Assembly: GCA_030159075.1 (NCBI GenBank) | Contig: BROG01000460.1 | Location: 279,501-343,500 of the forward strand | Origin: Atrina japonica | Lineage: Eukaryota; Mollusca; Bivalvia; Pterioida; Pinnidae | DNA length: 64,000 nt | Reading direction: 5' to 3' | Shown: positions 1 through 13,280 of the stretch, in pieces | How positions within the stretch are numbered: position 1 is the first letter of the stretch | How the letters are laid out: every line of letters begins with the position of its first letter | The notes under the pieces: model-generated | Told to the model about the DNA's origin: nothing | Database searches by the model: none | What the model saw: only the letters and a program-made list of their open reading frames with translations | Program-made: the position numbers and the translations under genes

Positions 1-283
1 AACTAGATCTTATATCACCGTAAGTCACAAGCCTGGAATGTACACAAAACAACCATGTCAAAACTAGATCTTATATCACTGTAAGTCACAAACCTGGAAT
101 GTGAACAAAACAACCACAACAGAACTAGATCTTATAATACCATGATAAGTCACAAACCGATATCTAGGGAATACTGTACCAAAACATTGATTTTAAGTGA
201 AATTTAAGTGAAGGTATTACCCTATGCAAAATAAGTACTGTTCTTTTCAAAATTGACATCTATTTCCTCATTCTTGTTCAATT

Positions 284-399
<116 letters not shown>

Positions 400-407
400 C
401 ACACACA

Positions 408-828
408 CAGTAGAACTTTGATGAACCAAACTTCAATGAGTCAAATTTCTCAATGTTTCAAACTATTCACAAAGTCCCGAACAATTTTTTTATTTAACGC
501 TACTTATTTATAAACATTCTATAATTCAAACTTTTATGAGTCGAATTTCTCGATGTTTCGAATAAATATTTTGGCCCATTTCTATAAAAACAACAAAAAT
601 TTCAACATGTAATTCGAATTCAAAATTTGCATGTGTATGAAATCGTCCCATAACTTTTCTCCTCATAAACACTCAATGTTTTAATTTCACAAAAACAGTC
701 ATATACACCTTATAGAACCTGTGAAACTAAAAACGTATGATTCTCAGTTACCATCCATGAGTCGAAGTCTTGATGTTTCAAATTTTTCCAGGTGGTCCCT
801 TGAACTTCGACTTATCAAAGTTCTACTG
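408..828. mobile_element. 421-bp TIR element between two (TA)n tracts
   Basis: Ends CAGTAGAACTTTGAT and ATCAAAGTTCTACTG are perfect inverted repeats; nearby interior repeats (gagtcgaatttctcgatgtt type) are also shared. A TA follows the right end. Non-coding, MITE-like. Confidence 0.75.

Positions 829-917
<89 letters not shown>
829..917. repeat. (TA)n microsatellite
   Basis: About 80 nt of TA following the right end of the TIR element, so microsatellites flank it on both sides. Confidence 0.95.
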
Positions 918-920
<3 letters not shown>

Positions 921-1000
921 TATATGCATTGACATTTTCTTAGAAACTTAAAAGGCAGGGACAAAAAAAATCACTGTAATGTAATATGATCGACACATAC

Positions 1001-1194
1001 CTTGGAGATGTGTATAATGCATAATAAAGCTCGGAGAGTGGCATCCATGTTATTCCCCCATCCTTGGAGAAGTCTAGCAGAACACCTTGATTGCGTGTAG
1101 TAGGAGAGGCATTACATCCAAACAGGAAATAGAACTGTACATACAGAGCATCGCGGAGGTCAAGGTCATTGGTTATTAGTATTCTGCTGCAGTC
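1001..1194 (-). CDS. RELN: Reelin exon 34 of window: subrepeat B core with Asp-box
   Basis: Encodes DCSRILITNDLDLRDALYVQ, FYFLFGCNASPTTRNQGVLL and the Asp-box FSKDGGITWMPL, ending LYTSP plus two nt. Donor CCAAG|GTATGT. The next exon, expected to carry an FRWWQ segment, is beyond the left edge. Confidence 0.92.
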
Positions 1195-1474
1195 CTGAAT
1201 ATAAACATAAAAAATTTGTTGAATGTATAAAAAGAAAACAAACAAACAGCTCTCAAAGACTACAGAGCTCATATAGTCAACAATCAGTATCACTGCTCCG
1301 AAGATCTTAACTGATCTTAGTTTTCATCTGTTTTGTTTCAGTTTGAAAATTTATTTTATTGAACTAACAAAATAAAGGATTAAGGAGGTAGTAAAAAGAC
1401 TAAATTTCAAATGTTATTTATATTTTAGAACAAAAAAGCTGATCATAATACCAGTCAGCCTATATGTACGTTAC

Positions 1475-1652
1475 CTCAGTAAAATGAAGAGCATTTCCTG
1501 CTGCCATAACCTCACATGGTTTGGTGACCTTTGCACCTACAACCTTTGACCAAAGTGTTTCATTAGCTCCCGTTGAAAATGTGTCATACAAATACTTGGG
1601 TAATGGTGTAACAGTATTGTTACAGTTAAAACCACTCCAGTTTGTGTCACAA
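1475..1652 (-). CDS. RELN: Reelin exon 33: EGF module 6 end and start of subrepeat B
   Basis: Encodes CDTNWSGFNCNNTVTPLPKY, LYDTFSTGANETLWSKVVGA and CEVMAAGNALHFTE. The EGF loop is CDTNWSGFNC. Phase-0 donor GAG|GTAACG and acceptor TTTTGCAG|T. Confidence 0.9.
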
Positions 1653-2069
1653 CTGCAAAAGAAGATTGAAAGGGACATCAGTTAGTCAATGTTTATATAT
1701 ATATAGGACTTAACCACAAACACAATTTATTTCTTTTCCCAAATTTCAGATTTATACTCCACAAAGATTAATTTTAATTTAGTGAGATAGCGGGAGACAT
1801 TCAAGAAATATAGACTTATGCTATGGACTTATCTAAGTGGACTGAGGATTCTCTAACCACTGTTAATCTGATTTTATTTGTGGGAATCTTATTTATGTAT
1901 TTTTGCTTGTGAATATAAAATTCTTGCTTACTTTTCTAACCTGATACTGAAAGTGATAGTGATGGGCACAATTGACAAATGTTAGAAAACAGTTGATATG
2001 TATTTTGAGTTCCCATCAGAACAGGGGTGTAGGCTAGCATACATTTTACACACAGACAAACATACATCT

Positions 2070-2383
2070 TACATACATTAAAAAAGACAAACATACAACT
2101 TACACATCAGAACAAACATACAACTTACACACATCAGAACAGACAAACATACAACTTACACACATCAGAACAGACAAACATACAACCTACAAACATCAAC
2201 ACATTTGAACAGACAAACATACAACTTACACACATCAGAACAGACAAACATACAACTTACACACATCAGAATAGACAAATATACAACTTACACACATCAG
2301 ACATACAACTTACACACATCAAAACAGACAAACATACAACTTACACACATCAACACATCAGAACAGACAAACAAAGAACTTAC
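2070..2383. repeat. 31-bp minisatellite on the exon 32 donor
   Basis: About ten units of cttacacacatcagaacaga-type sequence. On the transcribed strand each carries GATGTGTGTAAGTTG, the exon 32 donor. The array is continuous with the exon end at 2384. Confidence 0.9.
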
Positions 2384-2524
2384 ACACATCCTTTATCAGA
2401 GCACTTCCCATGTCCACTACATTTAGTTAAACAATCTCTTCCAATATACATGTGCTTGACAGCCCATGGCTGCTTTTTTCCATATCCTGCTGGCTGTATC
2501 CACCTAAATCTTACTGTCTTTGAC
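2384..2524 (-). CDS. RELN: Reelin exon 32: FRWIQ, WAVKHMYIG and first half of EGF module 6
   Basis: Encodes SKTVRFRWIQPAGYGKKQPW, AVKHMYIGRDC and the EGF start CLTKCSGHGKCSDKGC. The donor GATGTGT|GTAAGTTC is the first copy of a 31-bp minisatellite (2070-2383) that repeats this donor. Confidence 0.92.
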
Positions 2525-2959
2525 CTATAAATAGGAAGTAATATTTGAATACAATTACAATATACAATTTGTCTATCAGCAATTACTAAGGTTTGCATTG
2601 CTTTAAAAATTGTATACCCCGTCACAAAGCACCAGGTTGAAAAAGATCAAAGTGGCACATGCCAAAAGTATGTCATTTTCCCACAGCTATGTTAAATCAT
2701 TTTTTGTAAATAATTGGCCTGACTCATATATTCAATGAATTCTAGTAAACTTTTGCACAATTGTGTGGAAGTCATTGGTCATTGGGACTATCTTTCTAAA
2801 TTTCTTTTCATAAAAACTGCAAGGATTTGTAAGTGACCAGCAAAATTTGCAGCAACATTTTCTTCTTCAATTTGTTCATAGTAAGTGGCATAAACAAAAC
2901 ACTTATTGCAAAGAAAAATTGTTGCTTCTCAGAAATAAAGCTTAAAAGAATTTGAACCA

Positions 2960-3090
2960 AAAATAAGATGTGTTTATGAAACACAAATGCCCCCCCCTGG
3001 TCCAAGGTCCAAAAAATTTCTATGCTGGCAAAATATGTAAGCAGGACAGGGCATAACAAGATGAAAATAATAAATAGATTTTCTTCAAAA
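2960..3090 (+). repeat. Interspersed repeat, 'gatgtgtttgtgaaacac' family
   Basis: Shares aagatgtgtttatgaaacac, aatgcccc...ctggtcc and tatgctggcaaa with copies at 24211, 38775 and 49235. Probably a SINE-like or other short dispersed element; type unknown. Confidence 0.6.
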
Positions 3091-3320
3091 TATATGTGAC
3101 AGTTACTAGAAAAAAGTTCATTTAACATAGAAGGCTATGGGAAAATGTCATTAATTGACATACTTTTGGCATGTGAGTATAGTTATGTTCAACTCATCAA
3201 ATAATTATCAGAAATGTAAGTTTACACAAAATCTCTACAGTAGAAATGAAAAATTTTGTGGGGATTGTCTCTAAATACATGTAACAATATGTATAAGATT
3301 TCCTTTACCCCGTATCTTAC

Positions 3321-3489
3321 CAGGAATAGTATGGCAATGGAATTGTAATCCTGTTCCACCCTGTGTGAACATCTGATGTCAGAGTGCTACCAGGATAGAA
3401 CCTACCACAATCTACATCTGAGGGGAGGCAGGGTGGCTGTAACAGTTTCCAACTATTTCCTAGGTCATGAGAGTACTGAATACCAATAT
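3321..3489 (-). CDS. RELN: Reelin exon 31: subrepeat A with Asp-box
   Basis: Encodes IGIQYSHDLGNSWKLLQPPC, LPSDVDCGRFYPGSTLTSDV and WNRITIPLPYYS. SHDLGNSW is a degenerate Asp-box. Donor TCCTG|GTAAGA; acceptor GTTGCAG|AT. Confidence 0.92.
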
Positions 3490-3936
3490 CTGCAACAACA
3501 AGAACATTAAATTTGTAAGCAGTTGTCAAAACCTTGTTGTTATATACAAAAAAATGGAACTGAAGTTGTCAATACCTTGTTGTTATATACAAGAAAGTGA
3601 TAATAGAACTGCAGTTGTCAAAACCTTGTTATTACATATAAAAACAGTCAAACATTATCACTCTTAATTACTTCTACAAGTAAGAAATTAGAGAACGAAA
3701 GGAATCGTATGATCTTAAATATCTATGGAAGGACAAAAAATTCCCTCAAACTGATCACAGACGTTAGGTATTTGAAATCTTAGTACATATTTGAATGGTA
3801 ATTTGATTAAATTTTATACTGTAAAAGGATTTAAATTGGCACAATCAATATTAAGCATTCTGACACCAGAAATTTTTTCACACGTCAGTCTAATGTCAGC
3901 ACTTTGAACACAAGTAAGCAATTACAACAAATACTG

Positions 3937-4009
3937 TTTGTGTTAAATGTTTGTGTTAAATGTTTGTGTTAAATGTTTGTGTTAAATGTTTGTGTTAAAT
4001 GTTTATGTT
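3937..4009. repeat. 13-bp tandem repeat (tgtttgtgttaaa)
   Basis: About five to six units. The rest of this intron (3490-4123) has only three loose copies of a ttgtcaaaaccttgttgtta motif at 3520-3640. Confidence 0.85.
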
Positions 4010-4123
4010 CAACTGTCAATCTCAGCACACATAAACATTTAGCACATTTATGCCTGTGTGCAAAAATTACTGTAACCAACGAAGTATTGAAGTATCATGT
4101 AAAACTTCAAAGCTTATACAAAC

Positions 4124-4231
4124 CATAACACTCATTGTTTGGTGTACAATCCATGGCAATCTCAAACTGCATGAATGTTCCTTCCTGTATGATGACATCA
4201 GCAGACATTACATATCGCAGACCGGAGTCGC
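4124..4231 (-). CDS. RELN: Reelin exon 30: subrepeat A, middle
   Basis: A 108-nt exon encoding DSGLRYVMSADVIIQEGTFM, QFEIAMDCTPNNECY. The split codons G|GC (from exon 29) and G|AT (to exon 31) fit on both sides, giving FNGDSGLRY and CYDIGIQYS. The intron upstream of it contains the 5.5 kb 39-bp minisatellite. Confidence 0.9.
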
Positions 4232-4587
4232 CTGTAATGATACTTACACGTCAATTTCATTGTAAAATCAATTATAATCTGCTTAGCTCAGGTTACTGTC
4301 TAATAAGACTGTAATAACTACAATGACACCTTAATTGAAGATTCCTGAGAAATCTAAAAAAACACACAATAAAAAGCCTAAAGCTTTAGATATCTTATGA
4401 GAAAGGACAACAAAACCTTCAATAAAATGGGATGAATTTACTTAAAAAAAGTCTATCGTTTGTATAATTATCAGACATCATTTTGTGTTTTTCTATAATG
4501 TCTTGAATACATGTCTAGAGAATAAGTATCACCAAAGTGGATACATCATGCTTCTACAGCAAAAATAACTCTGTATGCAAAATTGCC

Positions 4588-7500
4588 ATGCCTATAACAC
4601 ACAATAACACTGTAGACAGGTGAGTCATGCCTATAACACACAATAACACTGTTGACAGGTGAGTCATGCCTATAACACACAATAACACTGTTGACAGGTG
4701 AGTCATGCCTGTAACACACAATTGACTGTAGACAGATGAGTCATGCCTGTAACACACAATAACACTGTAGACAGATGAGTCATGCCTGTAACACACAATA
4801 ACACTGTAGACAGATGAGTCATGCCTGTAACACACAATAACATTGTAGACAGATGTGTCATGCCTGTAACACACAATAACACTGTAGACAGATGAGTCAT
4901 GCCTATAACACACAATAACACTGTAGACAGATGAGTCATGCCTATAACACACAATAACACTGTTGACAGATGAGTCATGCCTATAACACACAATAACATT
5001 GTAGACAGATGAGTCATGCCTATAACACACAATAACACTGTTGACAGGTGAGTCATGCCTATAACACACAATAACATTGTAGACAGATGAGTCATGCCTG
5101 TAACACACAATAACACTGTAGACAGATGAGTCATGCTGAACACACAATAACACTGTTGACAGGTGAGTCATGCCTGTAACACACAATAACATTGTAGACA
5201 GATGAGTCATGCTGAACACACAATAACACTGTTGACAGGTGAGTCATGCCTGTAACACACAATAACATTGTAGACAGATGAGTCATGCTGAACACACAAT
5301 AACACTGTTGACAGGTGAGTCATGCCTGTAACACACAATAACATTGTAGACAGATGAGTCATGCCTGTAACACACAATAACACTGTAGACAGATGAGTCA
5401 TGCCTGTAACACACAATAACATTGTAGACAGATGAGTCATGCCTGTAACACACAATAACATTGTAGACAGATGAGTCATGCTGAACACACAATAACACTG
5501 TTGACAGGTGAGTCATGCCTGTAACACACAATAACATTGTAGACAGATGAGTCATGCCTGTAACACACAATAACACTGTAGACAGGTGAGTCATGCCTGT
5601 AACACACAATAACACTGTAGACAGATGAGTCATGCCTGTAACACACAATAACACTGTAGACAGATGAGTCATGCCTGTAACACACAATAACACTGTAGAC
5701 AGATAAGTCATGCCTATAACACACAATAACACTAGACAGATGAATCATGCCTGTAACACACAATAACACTGTAGACAGATGAGTCAAGCCTATAACACAC
5801 AATAACACTGTAGACTGAATCATGCCTGTAACACACAATGACACTGTAGACAGATGAATCATGCTTGTAACACACAATAACACTGTAGACAGATGAATCA
5901 TGCCTGTAACACACAATAACACTGTAGACAGATGAGTCATGCCTGTAACACACAATAACACTGTAGACAGATGAGTCATGCTGAACACACAATAACACTG
6001 TAGACAGGTGAGTCATGCCTATAACACACAATAACACTGTAGACAGATGAATCATGCCTGTAACACACAATAACACTGTAGACAGATGAATCATGCCTGT
6101 AACACACAATAACACTGTTGACAGGTGAGTCATGCCTATAACACACAATAACACTGTTGACAGGTGAGTCATGCCTGTAACACACAATAACATTGTAGAC
6201 AGATGAGTCATGCCTGTAACACACAATAACACTGTAGACAGATGAGTCATGCCTGTAACACACAATAACACTGTAGACAGATGAGTTATGCTGAACACAC
6301 AATAACACTGTAGATAGATGAGTCATGCCTGTAACACACAATAACACTGTAGACAGATGAGTCATGCCTATAACACAATAACACTGTAGACAGGTGAGTC
6401 ATGCCTGTAACAAACAATAACACTGTAGACAGATGAGTCATGCCTGTAACACACAATAACACTGTAGACAGATGAGTCATGCCTGTAACACACAATAACA
6501 CTGTAGACAGATGAGTCATGCCTATAACACACAATAACACTGTAGACAGGTGAGTCATGCTGAACACACAATAACACTGTAGACAGATGAATCATGCCTG
6601 TAACACACAATAACACTGTAGACAGATGAGTCATGCCTATAACACACAATAACACTGTAGACAGATGAGTCATGCCTATAACACACAATAACACTGTAGA
6701 CAGATGAGTCATGCCTGTAACACACAATAACACTGTAGACAGATGAGTCATGCCTATAACACACAATAACACTGTAGACAGATGAGTCATGCCTGTAACA
6801 CACAATAACACTGTAGACAGATGAGTCATGCCTATAACACACAATAACACTGTAGACAGATGAGTCATGCCTATAACACACAATAACACTGTAGACAGAT
6901 GAGTCATGCCTATAACACACAATAACACTGTAGACAGATGAGTCATGCCTATAACACACAGTAACACTGTAGACAGATGAGTCATGCCTATAACACACAA
7001 TAACACTGTAGACAGATGAGTCATGCCTATAACACACAATAACACTGTAGACAGATGAGTCATGCCTATAACACACAATAACACTGTAGACAGATGAGTC
7101 ATGCCTATAACACATAATAACACTGTAGACAGATGTGTCATGCTGAACACACAATAACACTGTAGACAGATGAGTCATGCCTATAACACACAATAACACT
7201 GTTGACAGATGTGTCATGCTGAACACACAATAACACTGTAGACAGATGAGTCATGCCTGTAACACACAATAACACTGTAGACAGATGAGTCATGCCTATA
7301 ACACACAATAACACTAGACAGATGAATCATGCCTGTAACACACAATAACACTGTAGACAGATGAGTCAAGCCTATAACACACAATAACACTGTAGACAGA
7401 TGAATCATGCCTGTAACACACAATAACACTGTAGACAGATGAATCATGCTTGTAACACACAATAACACTGTAGACAGATGAATCATGCCTGTAACACACA

Positions 7501-10072
7501 ATAACACTGTAGACAGATGAGTCATGCCTGTAGACACACAATAACACTGTAGACAGATGAGTCATGCTGAACACACAATAACACTGTAGACAGGTGAGTC
7601 ATGCCTATAACACACAATAACACTGTAGACAGATGAATCATGCCTGTAACACACAATAACACTGTAGACAGATGAATCATGCCTGTAACACACAATAACA
7701 CTGTAGACAGACGAATCATGCCTGTAACACACAATAACACTGTAGACAGATGTGTCATGCTGAACACACAATAACACTGTAGACAGATGAGTCATGCCTG
7801 TAACACACAATAACACTGTACACAGATGAGTCATGCCTGTAACACACAATAACACTGTAGACAGATGAGTCATGCCTGTAACACACAATAACACTGTAGA
7901 CAGATGAGTCATGCCTATAACACACAGTAACACTGTAGACAGATGAGTCATGCCTATAACACACAATAACACTGTAGACAGATGAGTCATGCCTATAACA
8001 CACAATAACACTGTAGACAGATGAGTCATGCCTATAACACACAATAACACTGTAGACAGATGTGTCATGCTGAACACACAATAACACTGTAGACAGATGA
8101 GTCATGCCTATAACACACAATAACACTGTTGACAGATGTGTCATGCTGAACACACAATAACACTGTAGACAGATGAGTCATGCCTGTAACACATAATAAC
8201 ACTGTAGACAGATGAGTCATGCCTATAACACACAATAACACTGTAGACAGATGAATCCTGCCTGTAACACACAATAACACTGTAGACAGATGAGTCATGC
8301 CCTATAACACACAATAACACTGTAGACAGATGAATCATGCCTGTAACACACAATAACACTGTAGACAGATGAATCATGCCTGTAACACACAATAACACTG
8401 TAGACAGATGAATCATGCTTGTAACACACAATAACACTGTAGACAGATGAATCATGCCTGTAACACACAATAACACTGTAGACAGATGAGTCATGCCTGT
8501 AACACACAATAACACTGTAGACAGATGAGTCATGCTGAACACACAATAACACTGTAGACAGGTGAGTCATGCCTATAACACACAATAACACTGTAGACAG
8601 ATGAATCATGCCTGTAACACACAATAACACTGTAGACAGATGAATCATGCCTGTAACACACAATAACACTGTAGATAGACGAATCATGCCTGTAACACAC
8701 AATAACACTGTAGACAGGTGAGTCATGCCTATAACACACAATAACACTGTAGACAGATGAGTCATCCCTGTAACACACAATAACACTGTAGACAGATGAG
8801 TCATGCCTATAACACACAATAACACTGTAGACAGATGAGTCATGCCTGTAACACACATGTAGACAGACGAGTCATGCCTATAACACACAATAACACTGTA
8901 GACAGATGAGTCATGCTTATAACACACAATAACACTGTAGACAGATGTGTCATGCTGAACACACAATAACACTGTAGACAGGTGAGTCATGCCTATAACA
9001 CACAATAACACTGTTGACAGATGTGTCATGCTGAACACACAATAACACTGTAGACAGATGAGTCATGCCTGTAACACACAATAACACTGTAGACAGATGA
9101 GTCATGCCTGTAACACACAATAACACTGTAGACAGATGAATCATGCTTGTAACACACAATAACACTGTAGACAGATGAATCATGCCTGTAACACAATAAC
9201 ACTGTAGACAGATGAGTCATGCTGAACACACAATAACACTGTAGACAGGTGAGTCATGCCTGTAACACACAATAACATTGTAGACAGATGAGTCATGCCT
9301 GTAACACACAATAACACTGTAGACAGATGTGTCATGCTGAACACACAATAACACTGTAGACAGGTGAGTCATGCCTGTAACACACAATAACATTGTAGAC
9401 AGATGAGTCATGCCTGTAACACACAATAACACTGTAGACAGATGAGTCATGCTGAACACACAATAACACTGTAGACAGGTGAGTCATGCCTGTAACACAC
9501 AATAACACTGTAGACAGATGAGTCATGCCTGTAACACACACAACACTGTAGACAGATGAATCATGCCTGTAACACACAATAACACTGTAGACAGATGAAT
9601 CATGCCTGTAACACACAATAACACTGTAGACAGATGTGTCATGCTGAACACACAATAACACTGTAGACAGACGAGTCATGCCTATAACACACAATAACAC
9701 TGTAGACAGATGAGTCATGCCTGTAACACACAATAACACTGTAGACAGATGAGTCATGCCTATAACACACAATAACACTGTAGACAGATGAGTCATGCCT
9801 GTAACACACAATAACACTGTAGACAGATGAGTCATGCCTATAACACACAAATAACACTGTAGACAGATGAGTCATGCCTGTAACACACAATAACACTGTA
9901 GACAGATGAGTCATGCCTGTAACACACAATAACACTGTAGACAGATGAGTCATGCCTATAACACACAATAACACTGTAGACAGATGAGTCATGCCTGTAA
10001 CACACAATAACACTGTAGACAGATGAGTCATGCTGAACACACAATAACACTGTAGATGGATTAGTCATGCCT
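4588..10072. repeat. 39-bp minisatellite, about 140 units, in Reelin intron
   Basis: Unit core gacagatgagtcatgcctgt + aacacacaataacactgta. Spacing is exactly 39 in most units. A 37-bp variant reads catgctgaacacac. Because 39 is divisible by three, long stop-free frames appear on the minus strand; these are repeat artefacts with no splice or start context. It fills most of the 6.4 kb intron between exons 29 and 30. The remainder (10073-10647) shows nothing else beyond a decayed array edge. Confidence 0.97.
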
Positions 10073-10647
10073 CTTGGGCACAAATATCAATGTATGTAGG
10101 CAGATGTCAAGCCACTAGGGCATTAACATCACATAAGGTTGATGTATCATGTCACTAGGGCCCACAGATCACTGTATGTTGATGTCATGTAGGGCAAAAT
10201 ATTACTGAAGCCTCCAAATAACAACAGTAACAAAAGGACACAGCGTTTAGTCCCCAGAGCATAACATTACATTAGGTCTCTCAGGGATTTAATACTCTTT
10301 CGGGAATGAGGCCTGGACCTTCTGAATTGGGAATTGTAGCAACATTTTGTTGAAATTGGGAAATCTAAAAAACCACAAAACTATGTGAAAATACAAGAAT
10401 CTCTTCAAATTCCTTGTCACTTACCTTCAGTTGGGAAATTTTGACTGCATATTGGGGAAAATTGATTTTGCATCGGCAATGGGGCCTTTTTTTGGTCCCA
10501 TATGATAGGATGGAAAATCCCTGTTTCTTATCACAACATGTATAAGATGCATCAACACAATTTACTGAATATTGTATTTCCAGGTAAACAAATTCATTAG
10601 GAATAAGAGAATATAGCAAATATGAAAAAAAATAAACAAAAACAAAC

Positions 10648-10789
10648 CATTAAAGTGTATGGCTTTTTCATCAACTCCACATACACTTTCTAATTCTGCG
10701 CCAGGATGTACAAGCCAAGTAGTCTCCCTTGGAACTACAGGGTCGTCCATAAGTGGCTGTACACCATCAATATCACCGCCAAGGTATAT
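10648..10789 (-). CDS. RELN: Reelin exon 29: IYLGG and start of sixth visible repeat
   Basis: Encodes IYLGGDIDGVQPLMDDPVVP, then TTWLVHPGAELESVCGVDEK and AIHFN. It begins on acceptor TTGATAAG|ATA and ends on donor AATG|GTTTGT. The upstream half has no ATG but is fixed by phase with exon 28. Confidence 0.9.
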
Positions 10790-11995
10790 CTTATCAAGAA
10801 AATAAGAGAGAGAGCATGAGTTTTATAACTACTGACCAGTTCTCAGATCATTTTTGTTGTTTTGTTGTTGTTTTACATGCCATCAAACATTTGTCACAAG
10901 TTTTAGGCCAATGTGAAGGAGGCATTTTTCTAGATATTTTGGGGAAATGCCAATGGTGGCACAAGTGGGAATTGTAATGCAGAAAATTGAGAAAAATGGT
11001 TTGTGCATATGTAAATTTTAATGTAACTTAATCTGTTTTGGAAATGAATTTCTCTTTTCATCAATTATTTTTTCATTACAGTCATCTATTTCTGTACAAC
11101 ATATGGGGAAATGTTTTCATCAAATTAGAGAAAAAGTTCATGTATTTTGCATTGGGAATGAGGCCAAATATTGGCCCCGTGGAAACTATAGAAAAAGCCC
11201 TGTGAAGTGCCCAAAATTATTCCTATTAACCTTGCTATGGATTGATGTCAGATGGAATGGCACCTAGGTTTTTTGAAATGTCATCCAAAAAACTTGTGAC
11301 TTTCTCATCTTATGCCAAACAGTCACTATCTTCAAATGTCTTACCAGTAGGTATGACACAGTAAAGGGAACTAAACCCAGGACCTTTCGCCTGCAAGTCG
11401 GAGGTTTGACCATTAGACCAGTGCAGGCAGCCAGTTCTCAATTCAAGGTAGATTTTACTTTAAAATTAATTTTTTAAGCATCAATACAAAAATTCTTAAT
11501 TTCTAAAAAATTTTAATACTTTTGAAATAAACAATTACTAAATTCGGATATAAAGTAGCTGTACAATACACTTTATATCAATTATATAACAACAGCAATA
11601 AAAATGTATCAGTCAGGTGATTTTCTTCCAATCTACAAAATGTCTGACCAAGGGGTAAAAAAAAAGAATTGGCTTGGTGGTGTCTTTTTCAGAAGTTTAT
11701 TTTTTTGTTTAAATGGTGGTTTATGCTAATTCAATAATTTTTAGTGGGGAAGAGACCACCTGCCTTCCATAAGTAAAAAAAACTTTCTCACAAAATCAGC
11801 TTAGGTTCGAGCCTTGTGCTGGAGAGTTGAGAGACTTCATGGTTTAAAGAACTATGCTTGACTAACCAAATGGCCATGGAAGCACAAACCATTGCTGTTG
11901 AATACCTGCATTGTGCATGACAACAGACAACAACTCAGACTCACTCAGGTGAACTAATAGTAATACAGTTATCAAAGACACAATATAAACAGTAC
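10790..11995. other. Intron with SINE-like pieces
   Basis: No coding potential seen. Contains a tRNA-like head on the minus strand (about 11441-11350) and part of a second dispersed family (11735-11880) whose minus strand resembles the repeat at 36000-36228. Confidence 0.5.
11350..11441 (-). repeat. tRNA-derived SINE head
   Basis: The minus strand reads TGGTCTAATGGTCAAACCTC (box A-like) and GGTCCTGGGTTTAGTTCCC (box B-like) with tRNA-like spacing. It lacks a complete acceptor stem, so SINE-derived rather than a working tRNA gene. Confidence 0.55.
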
Positions 11996-12254
11996 TTGAT
12001 CTATTGCCCAGTCCTCCTGGAAAGTTCCGTCTAAAGATGGCTGCCACCATCTTACTCTGGTAGAATTAGTTCTGGCTTTCTCAGGTAGATGAAGTGCAAT
12101 GTAATTAGGTCTGTTGCTGTCTTTGTTAAATTCAAATTGTTCAATAGAGTTCCAAGTAATGCCGCCATTTGTACTAAACTGTAGATACACAGGGAACGTG
12201 GATATATCTGGTGGTTGTTCTGTACAGCCGAGTCGTATAAAGAACTGTACAATA
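11996..12254 (-). CDS. RELN: Reelin exon 28: subrepeat B core, VRWWQP and WAIDQ
   Basis: Encodes IVQFFIRLGCTEQPPDISTF, the Asp-box STNGGITWNSIE, and RVRWWQPSLDGTFQEDWAID. Donor ATCAA|GTACTG is weak by consensus but in phase with exon 29 (DQIYLGG). Acceptor TTTTACAG|T. Confidence 0.92.
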
Positions 12255-12557
12255 CTGTAAAAAAGGGAAAAGTCTTATTTACAATCATGTCATGGTTTAT
12301 TGTTGTTACGTGTTGAAAACTGAAACAGAAAACAGACTGTATCTAAGTAGTTGTAGGGTATAGATTGAAGCAATATTTTGCCATCACTAATCTGCATGAA
12401 AAGACACTGGACATGGGGATGAAAGTGATTTTTGTATTGTTTTTATGTTCCATTTTTATCGTTGGGGTGTTTTTGACAGATATAATATTATCATTCCATT
12501 TACAAATGTGTACACATACGGTAATATTAATAAATTTATCAACTTATATATACTGTA

Positions 12558-12773
12558 TACCTGGACATTTTCGCTCCTGTTTAATTTTTGCCATTTTTGC
12601 CCTCAGATGAGAGGGCAGTTTAAATGAAAGTGAAACTTTGAAGCTAAATAATTGAAGCACGGACATACGTGTCATCCATGAGATTATGGTGATTTAGGGC
12701 GAATTTAAGATGGAATGGATTTGTTTTCTGTTGTAAAAGGGTGAAAATAACCAAGGGCAAAAATATCCAGGTA
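12558..12773. mobile_element. 216-bp TIR MITE (TACCTGGA family)
   Basis: Ends TACCTGGACATTTT and AAAAATATCCAGGTA are inverted repeats; inside are paired tgccctcagatgagagggca-like hairpins. A related copy in reverse order lies at about 50862-51070. Confidence 0.7.
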
Positions 12774-12820
12774 CATTAACCTACTATTCTTAAAAACTCT
12801 GAGTAAATGAATTTTCTAAC

Positions 12821-12971
12821 CTGACTCTACTTAAGTCTAAATCTGTACTAACAAGTTCCCTCTCTCCTTTGTTGCTAAATTGGAGGCTTTCTCCTGATAC
12901 AAGTGTACCACATCCGTGGGAGAACTCACCACCAGTCCATATCCACCATTTGTTCTTGTTAATTTCATCAT
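12821..12971 (-). CDS. RELN: Reelin exon 27: subrepeat B
   Basis: Encodes DDEINKNKWWIWTGGEFSHG, CGTLVSGESLQFSNKGEREL and VSTDLDLSRV. The TGGEFSHGCGTLVSG strand matches equivalents in exons 9 and 20. Acceptor TTTATAG|AT and donor GTCAG|GTTAGA. The 5.9 kb intron upstream of it holds the second 39-bp array and the foldback element. Confidence 0.92.
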
Positions 12972-13104
12972 CTATAAAACAAATTTAAAAATACAATCGT
13001 AATCAGGAACAAGACTCATGAACAGAACTTCTGTGATATTTATTTCAGATGAAATTGTCTACATCATTACTGACAAGATCAACTTCATATGAATTCTGCT
13101 GCAA

Positions 13105-13280
13105 TATCACAGTTTGAATTACTATTACATTAATTCAGACAACTATTGCACTAATTCAGACAACCCTTATTCATATCATAGTCTGAACTACTATTACACT
13201 AATTCTGACAACCCTTATTCATATCATTGTCTGAATTACTATTACACTAATTCAGACAACCCTTATTCAGAACTAATATC
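13105..13280. repeat. Short ~54-bp tandem repeat (about three units)
   Basis: Repeats ctattacactaattcagaca and acccttattcatatcat. Located between exon 27 and the second 39-bp array. Confidence 0.7.

Noticed and set aside
4588..10072. CRISPR-like regular array
   Set aside because: Direct tandem units with no unique spacers, in a eukaryotic intron.
4554..10083. Many 60-260 residue minus-strand open frames (THLSTVLLCV type)
   Set aside because: They arise from 39-bp units being a multiple of three; there is no start, splice or domain context and they overlap in several frames.
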